From: Halanaerobium sp051746665
GTDB lineage: Bacteria; Bacillota; Halanaerobiia; Halanaerobiales; Halanaerobiaceae
Length of the DNA stretch: 6,176 nt
Assembly (NCBI GenBank): GCA_051746665.1
Contig: JBNJFG010000104.1
Span: 1-6,176 of the forward strand
Direction: 5' to 3'
Made by a program: the position numbers and the translations under genes. How positions within the stretch are numbered: the stretch's first letter is position 1; every line of letters begins with the position of its first letter. The notes under the pieces were generated by a model that was not told the origin of the DNA, searched no databases, and saw only the letters and a list, made by a program, of their open reading frames with translations. This document shows positions 1-4,710 of the stretch, piece by piece.

Positions 1-23
1 TAATAAGATATCTTAAGTTTAAG

Positions 24-368
24 TTAACAGTTTCCGCCACAAGAGCATCCTTGGTTAGGATTAAGTATATTTGAAATTTCTCCATTAACTGCATTCATTA
101 ATTGATTGAATTGTTTTTGACTTTGAAAATAACTATTCACTTTTTCATTTGCAAGCATTTCTTTTTGTAAGGACTGTAGTTCTTCTTTTAATTCATCATT
201 TGATCTGTCACCAGCAAATTTTTGTTGTTTTTCTTCGAAATTATCTAAAAGTTCTACTGCCTCTTGATCATCTTCTAAAATTGTTTCTGCCTTTTCCATA
301 GCTAAATATTCTTCTGAATTAACCAATAATTCTCCTAATTCTTGAGCTTTTTTCAATATTTTAGACAT
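24..368 (-). CDS. YlbF/YmcA-family protein with cysteine-rich C-terminal tail
   Basis: A 114-residue, mostly helical, highly charged protein of the Com_YlbF (DUF964) family. In Bacillus, family members (RicA/YmcA and RicF/YlbF) join YaaT in an Fe-S complex that affects RNase Y-dependent RNA processing, competence and biofilm. The N-terminus (MSKILKKAQELGELLVNSEE) and a helical hairpin at about residues 55-100, including the QKQFNQLMNAVN stretch, are typical. The tail GCSCGGNC carries Cys108, Cys110 and Cys114, the only cysteines in the protein, and could ligate a metal or Fe-S cluster (inference). It is somewhat shorter than the Bacillus proteins (about 145 residues). The start is supported by GGAGG at 376-380, 7 nt upstream. 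It is a single gene on its own promoter. A cysteine-free paralogue lies at 5712-6050 with a near-identical leader. The family is confident; the cellular role here is not, since no YaaT partner is in view. Confidence 0.9.
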   Translation of the reverse strand: MSKILKKAQELGELLVNSEEYLAMEKAETILEDDQEAVELLDNFEEKQQKFAGDRSNDELKEELQSLQKEMLANEKVNSYFQSQKQFNQLMNAVNGEISNILNPNQGCSCGGNC

Positions 369-416
369 TAATAAACCTCCATTTGTTTTAATATTAACTT
401 GTTATTCTTGTCACTT

Positions 417-445
417 ATTATATCAGCTGACAAACAAAATATAAA
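417..445 (-). promoter_or_regulatory. Promoter of the left ylbF-type gene, with a dyad over the -10
   Basis: On the minus strand, TATAAT (417-422) matches the sigma-A -10 exactly. It lies 17 bp from TTTATA (440-445), a 4/6 match to the -35. A perfect inverted repeat, TTGTCA (408-413) and TGACAA (428-433) with a 14-bp gap, brackets the -10 box, and TCAGCTGA (423-430) is an 8-bp palindrome touching it. This looks like an operator, but the regulator is unknown. The leader runs about 45 nt to the ATG at 368. Confidence 0.6.
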
Positions 446-507
446 ACTTTTTTTATAATTTACCTATATAAATTGTGTGCAGAGTGTTAATTCCCTTATT
501 TATCTAA

Positions 508-822
508 CTAATTACAATTAGATTTAGTAAACTGACAGTCTTTTTTATTTTTTATTAAAATGTTATTCAGTTTATTTTTTATTAAGGCAATATTTTCTTC
601 ATTTAAACTATAGTCAATCCAACGACCTCTTTTTGAAGCGTTAATTAGACCTGCCTCTTTTAATATTTTCAGATGATGAGAAACATTGGGTTGACTGATA
701 TCTAATATGTTAACAAAATGGCAGCTGCATAAGTTTTCGCAGCTTAAAAGATTAATCATCTGAAGTCTATTTTCATCAGCAATTGCTTTTAACATTTTTA
801 CAAGCTTTTTATTATTACTCAT
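508..822 (-). CDS. ArsR/SmtB-family metalloregulatory repressor (CxC type)
   Basis: A 104-residue winged-helix repressor; ArsR/SmtB proteins bind operator dyads as dimers and release DNA when a metal(loid) binds. The opening LKAIADENRLQMINLL is the family's first helices. The helix-turn-helix covers about residues 36-60 (DISQPNVSHHLKILKEAGLI), and the wing is about 62-72 (KRGRWIDYSL). NLCSC (Cys32, Cys34) sits where ELCVCDL lies in arsenite-sensing ArsR, with Cys28 nearby; a C-terminal pair, Cys96 and Cys103, could add ligands. Together these favour a soft metal(loid) such as As(III), by family knowledge. It is the second gene of a minus-strand operon: its ATG (820-822) lies 8 bp inside the end of the C26 hydrolase gene, so translation is probably coupled. 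It may repress its own operon from the divergent region. The inducer and target are inferred. Confidence 0.93.
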   Translation of the reverse strand: MSNNKKLVKMLKAIADENRLQMINLLSCENLCSCHFVNILDISQPNVSHHLKILKEAGLINASKRGRWIDYSLNEENIALIKNKLNNILIKNKKDCQFTKSNCN

Positions 823-1564
823 TATTAATCTCCTTTATATTTTTAGCTGCTTTTATTAGTTCAGCAAATAAATTAATAAATGAGCTGCTGTTATCTATTA
901 AATCTTCAGGATGCCATTGAACTCCCATTAAAAAAGCTTCATTTTTATTTTCGACAGCTTCAATTATACCGCATTCAGATTTAGCTGAGATATTTAAGCT
1001 TTCAGCTATTTCTTTAATTGCCTGATGATGGTGAGAGTTTACAGTTAATTGGTCGGCACTTAAAATTTGATCAAGTTGGGTATTTTTTAGAATAAATATT
1101 TTATGGTTTACATATTCCAGATTTTCTCTTTTTTCTAAATCTAAAGGTAGATGGCTGAAATCGCAGTTTAATTGATGGTCTATATCTTGATATAAACTTC
1201 CTCCAAGAGACACATTAATTAACTGCATTCCTCGACAGATTCCTAAAATAGGTTTTTCAGCCTTATAAGCTTCTTTAAATAAAGAAATTTCCCATTTGTC
1301 TCGATCAGGATTTATATTATCTAATTCAATCACTGTGTCCTCACCATAACTTGCAGGTGCAACATCTTCACCACCACTTAAAACCAGGGCATCAACTAAA
1401 TCAATATATTCCTTAAGATGTTTAGTGCTGTCAAAGGGAGGAATAATGATTGGTGTTCCACCGGCTCTATAAACTGCATTAATATAACTACAGCGAATTT
1501 TAGTATATTTTTTACTATGCTCACAGTCACAAAAAGATGTAATTCCTACAACAGGATTTTTCAT
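815..1564 (-). CDS. Gamma-glutamyl-gamma-aminobutyrate hydrolase family protein (peptidase C26, PuuD-like)
   Basis: A 249-residue, single-domain cytoplasmic class I glutamine-amidotransferase-like hydrolase. Family members cleave gamma-glutamyl amide bonds, PuuD releasing GABA from gamma-glutamyl-GABA. The whole fold is present: VGIT at residues 6-9, SGGEDV at 63-68 (oxyanion-loop region), the nucleophile elbow GICRGMQ at 108-114 (Cys110), NSHHHQ at 176-181 and GVQWHPE at 214-220 (His218, Glu220). The triad Cys110/His218/Glu220 is intact and the length is normal. The odd feature is SFCDCEHSKK near the N-terminus, giving Cys12 and Cys14 in a CxC, plus Cys25, in a loop where the family normally has no metal-type motif. 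It is the first gene of an operon with an ArsR repressor (8-bp overlap), which suggests metal(loid)- or thiol-linked control rather than polyamine catabolism. The ATG has AAAGGA (1575-1580) 10 nt upstream. The substrate is unknown. Confidence 0.92.
   Translation of the reverse strand: MKNPVVGITSFCDCEHSKKYTKIRCSYINAVYRAGGTPIIIPPFDSTKHLKEYIDLVDALVLSGGEDVAPASYGEDTVIELDNINPDRDKWEISLFKEAYKAEKPILGICRGMQLINVSLGGSLYQDIDHQLNCDFSHLPLDLEKRENLEYVNHKIFILKNTQLDQILSADQLTVNSHHHQAIKEIAESLNISAKSECGIIEAVENKNEAFLMGVQWHPEDLIDNSSSFINLFAELIKAAKNIKEINNE
830..835 (-). promoter_or_regulatory. Ribosome binding site of the minus-strand arsR, inside the upstream gene
   Basis: AAGGAG on the minus strand, 7 nt before the arsR-type ATG at 822-820. 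It lies within the last codons of the C26 hydrolase gene, so ribosomes finishing that gene (TAA at 815-817) pass over it. This supports both the chosen start and translational coupling. Confidence 0.75.
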
Positions 1565-1608
1565 AGTATATCATTCCTTTGAATTGATATATTTAAATCT
1601 ATTTATAT

Positions 1609-1635
1609 GTTATAAGATTATTTGTTTTTTGTCAA
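1609..1635 (-). promoter_or_regulatory. Probable promoter of the C26 hydrolase-arsR operon
   Basis: The minus strand carries a perfect -35 hexamer TTGACA (1630-1635). The best -10 is TATAAC (1609-1614) at a short 15-bp spacing; TAACAT, 2 bp further on, gives 17 bp but a weaker match. The predicted leader is about 40 nt, with the dyad ATATCA-N11-TGATAT (1568-1590) overlapping the ribosome binding site. The short spacing keeps confidence moderate. Confidence 0.5.
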
Positions 1636-1811
1636 ATATAAAAACTGATAAGTAAGTGGTTTCTATGATTGAATATCCATATATATTGATATGTAATTTA
1701 ATTTTTCAAAAGTAATTTCAATATAAATAAAAATAGTTTAAGCAATTAAGCTTATTATTACAGGGATAGTAGATGTTTAAATAAGAAATATAATTATTTA
1801 GCAAAAATTAT

Positions 1812-1840
1812 TTGACATGAGAAAAATATTACTATATAAT
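1812..1840 (+). promoter_or_regulatory. Consensus sigma-A promoter of the arsR-permease-thioredoxin operon
   Basis: TTGACA (1812-1817) and TATAAT (1835-1840) are both perfect and are separated by exactly 17 bp, so this promoter should be strong and need a repressor. The palindrome TTAATATTAA (1849-1858) lies over the expected transcription start, and ATATCAA (1858-1864) follows it; both are well placed for an ArsR operator. The leader is about 30 nt. Confidence 0.85.
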
Positions 1841-1878
1841 CACATTAGTTAATATTAATATCAAAAGGGGAGAGGCAT

Positions 1879-2244
1879 ATGGGAGAATTACTAAATTTTT
1901 TAAAGTGTATAGCAGATGAAAATCGTCTAAAAATATTAAAATTGCTTCTTGATAGTCAATATTGTGTCTGTCAGCTGCAGGAATTACTAGATAAATCACA
2001 GTCCAGTGTTTCTCAACATTTGAGTTATTTTAAGGACTTAAATCTTTTGTATGAAGAAAAAAATGGAAAGTGGATTTATTATTCAATTGATAGAAATATA
2101 TATGATAAGTATTTAGCTAGCTTAGTTGCTTTAAAATCAAAATCATTAGCAGAGTTAAATTTATCTGAAGTCGAAACAAAAATAGATAAACTTGATACTG
2201 CTGCAGAAATAAAAACAGAAAATAATGGAAGGGGATGTTGTTAG
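1879..2244 (+). CDS. ArsR/SmtB-family metalloregulatory repressor heading the permease operon
   Basis: A 121-residue winged-helix repressor. LKCIADENRLKILKLLL (about 8-24) is the canonical family start. YCVCQLQELL places Cys29 and Cys31 in the arsenite-sensor CVC position, the helix-turn-helix spans about residues 35-57 (LLDKSQSSVSQHLSYFKDLNLL), and the wing is EEKNGKWIYYSI (59-70). The C-terminus extends about 30 residues beyond the wing and ends in Cys120-Cys121, a vicinal pair suited to a thiophilic metal(loid). Cys10 may also contribute. The ATG has an A/G-rich binding site (1866-1875). It is the first gene of the operon, its stop TAG overlapping the permease GTG by one base, so it is very likely autoregulatory and governs the permease. 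It resembles the repressor at 508-822 but is clearly diverged, so they may sense different ligands or cross-talk. The family is certain; As(III) sensing is inference. Confidence 0.94.
   Translation: MGELLNFLKCIADENRLKILKLLLDSQYCVCQLQELLDKSQSSVSQHLSYFKDLNLLYEEKNGKWIYYSIDRNIYDKYLASLVALKSKSLAELNLSEVETKIDKLDTAAEIKTENNGRGCC
2227..2234 (+). promoter_or_regulatory. Ribosome binding site deciding the permease start
   Basis: GGAAGGGG directly abuts the ATG at 2235, leaving no spacer, but lies 9 nt before the GTG at 2244. The GTG is therefore the more likely start, giving a stop-start overlap TAGTG with the arsR gene. The ATG at 2235 (three more residues, same frame) cannot be excluded. Confidence 0.6.
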
Positions 2245-3209
2245 TGTTTATAATTTTTGAAAAGTTTGCTGATTTAATGACTTATAATTTACTTGGTTTA
2301 GAAGTGGGCAGCCGAATGGGAGAGTCGGTTCGGTTTTTTTTCTATGATACTACTAAGATTATTTTCTTATTATCAATTATGATCTTTTTTATATCTATTA
2401 TCAGGAGTTATTTTCCTCCAGAAAAGACTAAAAATCTTTTGAGTAATTATCGAAAAATAACTGGTCATGTTATGGCCTCACTCTTAGGGGTTGTGACACC
2501 ATTTTGTTCCTGTTCTTCAGTACCAATTTTTATTGGTTTTGTAGAATCTGGAATTCCACTTGGAGTTACATTTTCTTTTCTAATAACTTCACCAATTGTG
2601 AATGAGGTAGCTTTGGTTATGCTTTATTCAATATTTGGCTGGAAAATTGGAACCCTTTATTTGGCCAGTGGTATTTTAGTTGGAATAGTTGGTGGAATTG
2701 TTATTGAAGCCCTGGGTATGGAAAAATATGTTGAAGAATATGTTTATGAGATTAGTGCTGGTGAAAGTGAAATTGAAGAACTTGATTGGAGTGACAGAAT
2801 TGAGTTTGCTAAAAATGAAGTTAAAGAGATTGTGAGTCGAGTCTGGAAATATGTTATAATTGGTATAGGAATTGGCGCTGCAATTCATGGTTATGCACCT
2901 GCTGAGTTATTAGCTGAATATGCAGGACCAAATAACCCACTTTCTGTTATTGCTGCTGTAATTGTTGGTATTCCACTTTATGCTAATGCAGTTGGTACAA
3001 TTCCAATTGTGGAAGCATTAATGGGTAAGGGAGTTGCTTTAGGAACTGCTTTAAGTTTCATGATGGCCACAACAGCTTTATCGTTACCGGCAATGATTAT
3101 TTTGCGTAAGGTTATAAAGCCAAAGTTGCTTACAGTTTTTATAACAGTTGTTGGGATTTCAATTATTGGTGTTGGTTATATGTTTAATTTTGTTATGAAT
3201 TTTGTTTAA
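2244..3209 (+). CDS. ArsP/DUF318-type permease (metalloid, metal or thiol efflux)
   Basis: An integral inner-membrane permease of about 321 residues with some eight hydrophobic segments in two repeats. The hallmark TPFCSCSSVP (about residues 85-94, Cys88 and Cys90) is followed by GFVESGIPLG and FLITSPIVNE (about 111-121); the second half carries the matching GIPLYANAVGTIPI (about 242-255) and LSFMMATTALSLPA. This motif set defines the ArsP/SO_0444-like permeases. Characterised members export trivalent organoarsenicals through the motif cysteines, and others are linked to copper, zinc or thiol export. A long acidic loop (about 160-188) joins the halves and is probably cytoplasmic. The GTG start is preferred because GGAAGGGG sits 9 nt upstream; ATG 2235 is the alternative. 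The gene is coupled to the arsR upstream and followed by a small CxxC protein, a typical anaerobe arrangement. The exact substrate cannot be read from the sequence. Confidence 0.9.
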   Translation: MFIIFEKFADLMTYNLLGLEVGSRMGESVRFFFYDTTKIIFLLSIMIFFISIIRSYFPPEKTKNLLSNYRKITGHVMASLLGVVTPFCSCSSVPIFIGFVESGIPLGVTFSFLITSPIVNEVALVMLYSIFGWKIGTLYLASGILVGIVGGIVIEALGMEKYVEEYVYEISAGESEIEELDWSDRIEFAKNEVKEIVSRVWKYVIIGIGIGAAIHGYAPAELLAEYAGPNNPLSVIAAVIVGIPLYANAVGTIPIVEALMGKGVALGTALSFMMATTALSLPAMIILRKVIKPKLLTVFITVVGISIIGVGYMFNFVMNFV

Positions 3210-3217
3210 AATTGTAA

Positions 3218-3242
3218 TTAATGATAATTAATTTATCATTAA
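3218..3242 (+). repeat. Perfect AT-rich inverted repeat between permease and thioredoxin genes
   Basis: TTAATGATAA (3218-3227) and TTATCATTAA (3233-3242) are perfect complements separated by TTAAT. The 10-bp stem would form in the operon mRNA 31 nt before the thioredoxin ATG. No U-run follows, so it is not a normal terminator; an mRNA stability or processing hairpin or a protein-binding dyad is possible. TGATAA/TTATCA half-sites faintly recall Fur boxes, but the spacing is wrong. Confidence 0.55.
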
Positions 3243-3260
3243 AATAAATAAAAAAATAAG

Positions 3261-3265
3261 AGGAG
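3261..3265 (+). promoter_or_regulatory. Ribosome binding site deciding the thioredoxin-like start
   Basis: AGGAG lies 8 nt upstream of ATG 3274. Its last G is also the first base of an in-frame GTG at 3265, so a start at the GTG would begin inside the binding site itself. The ATG is therefore the real start. Confidence 0.8.
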
Positions 3266-3273
3266 TGTTAATT

Positions 3274-3504
3274 ATGAAAATTACTATTTATGGACCAGGA
3301 TGTAGAAATTGCGTTAATTTAGAAAAGAATGCTAGAAAAGCTGTTGAAGAAACAGGTATTGAAGCAGAAATTGAAAAAGTTGAAGACATGAAAGAAATTG
3401 CAATGGCTGGAATTATGGGCACACCTGCTATTGGAATTGATGGAGAAGTTAAAATCAAAGGTAAAGTTGCAACAGTAGAAGAAATAAAAGAGTTAATTTC
3501 TTAA
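3274..3504 (+). CDS. Small thioredoxin-fold CxxC redox protein (TM0996/MTH895-like)
   Basis: A 76-residue cytoplasmic mini-thioredoxin (thioredoxin_3, or redox-active disulfide protein 2, type). MKITIYGPGCRNC puts the redox pair Cys10-x-x-Cys13 at the end of the first strand, and MGTPAIGIDG carries the cis-proline (Pro51) expected opposite the active site. The chain ends with GKVATVEEIKELI, the last helix. The length is normal for the family, which lacks the N-terminal extension of true thioredoxins. The start is ATG 3274 (see the AGGAG site). It is the last gene of the arsR-permease unit, 64 bp after the permease and before a strong terminator. Small CxxC proteins of this kind often accompany ArsP/SO_0444-type permeases, so reducing or handing over the metal(loid), or keeping the permease CSC motif reduced, is a sensible inference. 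A general disulfide reductase role is also possible. Confidence 0.9.
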   Translation: MKITIYGPGCRNCVNLEKNARKAVEETGIEAEIEKVEDMKEIAMAGIMGTPAIGIDGEVKIKGKVATVEEIKELIS

Positions 3505-3542
3505 TTTGTTTTTCTATAATTAAAAAATAATAAAATTAATAT

Positions 3543-3596
3543 TTAGGAAACCTGATCTAATTAGGAAACCTAATAAAATTGGGATACCTGAATAGT
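3543..3596 (+). repeat. Three 18-bp tandem repeats with internal dyads
   Basis: Three direct copies at exact 18-bp spacing: 3543-3560, 3561-3578 and 3579-3596, with the core AGGAAACCT (copies 1 and 2) or GGGATACCT (copy 3). Each core is nearly self-complementary; copy 2 with its flanks, ATTAGG-AAA-CCTAAT (3560-3574), is a perfect 6-bp dyad. Copy 3 forms the left arm of the following terminator, and the right arm could pair with copy 1 with one mismatch. Confidence 0.7.
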
Positions 3597-3620
3597 TTAT
3601 AATTATCAGGTATCCTTTTT
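3582..3620 (+). terminator. Rho-independent terminator of the arsR-permease-thioredoxin operon
   Basis: GGATACCTGA (3582-3591) pairs perfectly with TCAGGTATCC (3606-3615) over 10 bp, with a 14-nt loop, followed at once by TTTTT (3616-3620). It lies about 80 bp after the thioredoxin-like stop and about 55 bp before the stress-protein start, so it closes the metalloregulated operon. Confidence 0.85.
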
Positions 3621-3674
3621 ATATTAATTCACACTGATCTAGATAAGAGAGTATATTATTAAGGAGGATTTATT

Positions 3675-4529
3675 ATGTTTAAAGATGGAAAGGTATTATT
3701 AGCTACAGATTTTTCTAAAAATGCAGAAAATTTAATTGATTCTTTAGTTAAGTTAAAAGATTTTGGAATCAAGAATGTCTTAATATTACAGGTTTTAGAA
3801 AATGATTTTGGTAGTCCTGAAGCTATGGAATATGCTAAAAAAGCTGATAAAAATTTATTAGAAAAAAGCAAGCAAAAAGCAGAAGAGATAGGCCTAAACG
3901 CTTCAATAATAGTAAAAGAGGGCAAAGCTCATAAAGAAATCATAGAAACTGCTGAAAAAGAAAATTGTCAGTTAATATTATTAGCTTCTCATGGTGGTGG
4001 AGTTATAAAAGAAATTCTTCTTGGTAGTAATACTCGAAATATAATTCGTAAAAGTAAAGTGCCTGTTTTCATTGAAAAATTTGGAAATAAAAACAATGAA
4101 AATAAAATAACTGTAGATAGTATTCAACGCATTTTATTACCTCTAGATTTTTCTGAATCCACTGATCAGGTCTTAGAAATGATTAAAAAAATGAGTAAAC
4201 CATCAGAAGAAATAATACTTACTTCTATAATAGAGAGCAGTAAAAATCTGCAGGAGTTGAATGATAAAAAAGAGCAGGCCAAGAGAGACTTAAATGATAT
4301 TCAGGATAAACTAGCAGATAATAATATAAATAGTCGGTATGATATAGAAGTTCGCCATGGTGATCCTGCCCAAAATATAATTGAAATAGCAGAAGAAAAA
4401 AGTTCAGATCTAATTCTTATTTCTACAAAAGGTAAAGGTAATATTAAAGAATTATTAATTGGTAGTACAGCAGAAAAAGTTGCTGAAAAATCACCAATAC
4501 CAGTCTTGCTTGTTCCGGTTAATAATTGA
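3675..4529 (+). CDS. Tandem-domain universal stress protein (UspA family)
   Basis: A 284-residue cytoplasmic protein of two fused Usp domains, about residues 5-134 and 151-281. Domain 1 opens with KVLLATDFSKNAEN and domain 2 with RILLPLDFSESTDQ, each with the conserved Asp of the first strand. Each domain closes with the nucleotide-loop region: ASHGGGVIKEILLGSNT (104-120) and STKGKGNIKELLIGSTA (250-266). The usual pattern is G-x2-G-x9-G-S/T. Here the second Gly, the x9 spacing and the final GS are kept, but the first Gly is Ala104 in domain 1 and Ser250 in domain 2, so ATP binding may be altered. The ATG has a strong AAGGAGG (3661-3667), 7 nt away. The gene is a separate unit after the terminator and 181 bp before the TauE-type gene. 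Its target is unknown; a general stress role is a family inference. Confidence 0.93.
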   Translation: MFKDGKVLLATDFSKNAENLIDSLVKLKDFGIKNVLILQVLENDFGSPEAMEYAKKADKNLLEKSKQKAEEIGLNASIIVKEGKAHKEIIETAEKENCQLILLASHGGGVIKEILLGSNTRNIIRKSKVPVFIEKFGNKNNENKITVDSIQRILLPLDFSESTDQVLEMIKKMSKPSEEIILTSIIESSKNLQELNDKKEQAKRDLNDIQDKLADNNINSRYDIEVRHGDPAQNIIEIAEEKSSDLILISTKGKGNIKELLIGSTAEKVAEKSPIPVLLVPVNN

Positions 4530-4620
4530 TAGTTTTAAATTTATAAATTAAGATCTTGGTTGAAAAGAATCTGAATAATTAAAGGCACGAATAACTCCAT
4601 TTAAATAGCTGGGTCAAAAC

Positions 4621-4644
4621 AAGATTATAAACCATCTTCTTTTT
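4621..4644 (+). terminator. Weak possible terminator after the universal stress gene
   Basis: AAGAT (4621-4625) and ATCTT (4634-4638) form a 5-bp stem with an 8-nt loop, followed by CTTTTT (4639-4644). The stem is short and AT-rich, so it is only a candidate. It lies about 90 bp after the stop and immediately before the next promoter. Confidence 0.3.
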
Positions 4645-4645
4645 A

Positions 4646-4674
4646 TTGACATATGTTCATAATGCTGATAAAAT
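4646..4674 (+). promoter_or_regulatory. Extended -10 sigma-A promoter of the TauE/SafE-type gene
   Basis: TTGACA (4646-4651) is a perfect -35. TAAAAT (4669-4674, 5/6) follows after 17 bp and is preceded by TGA (4666-4668), the TGn extended -10 element. The leader is about 30 nt to the ATG at 4711. The spacer contains CATATG, without a convincing dyad around it. Confidence 0.8.
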
Positions 4675-4710
4675 TTATATAAAATTAAATAAGTTGGGGG
4701 AGATGTTTAA

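Larger units (their letters stand above)
1565..1878. promoter_or_regulatory. 314-bp divergent control region between the two arsR-containing operons
   Basis: No coding sequence is seen. The stretch holds a minus-strand promoter for the C26-arsR unit and a plus-strand consensus promoter for the arsR-permease-thioredoxin unit. The heptamer ATATCAA (or its complement TTGATAT) occurs three times: 1584-1590, 1686-1692 and 1858-1864. Dyads are ATATCA (1568-1573) with TGATAT (1585-1590), CATAT (1678-1682) with ATATG (1689-1693), and the palindrome TTAATATTAA (1849-1858). These are candidate ArsR binding sites by position and symmetry. Which repressor binds which site cannot be told from sequence. 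The middle part (about 1700-1800) shows only AT-rich sequence. Confidence 0.6.

Noticed and set aside
4..15. 12-bp palindrome TAAGATATCTTA at the left edge as a terminator
   Set aside because: No loop and no T-run in the visible sequence. The window ends too soon after the gene to judge.
2676..2888. Minus-strand open frame inside the permease gene
   Set aside because: Low-complexity Asn/Phe/Ser-rich translation with no family resemblance, fully antisense to a well-conserved gene.
3218..3242. Fur box
   Set aside because: TGATAA and TTATCA half-sites are present, but they are separated by 5 bp and do not match the overlapping hexamer pattern. The position within an operon is also unusual for Fur.
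3543..3615. CRISPR-like short repeats
   Set aside because: The 18-bp units are directly abutting with no unique spacers, only three copies are present and no cas genes are near. A terminator or operator duplication explains them.
3628..3657. TTCACA-N18-TATATT as a promoter for the universal stress gene
   Set aside because: Transcription would begin at about 3664, inside the AAGGAGG ribosome binding site, leaving no usable leader. The real promoter of this gene was not identified.
3659..3925. Minus-strand open frame inside the universal stress gene
   Set aside because: Antisense to a clear Usp domain, with a composition typical of a shadow frame and no recognisable motif.
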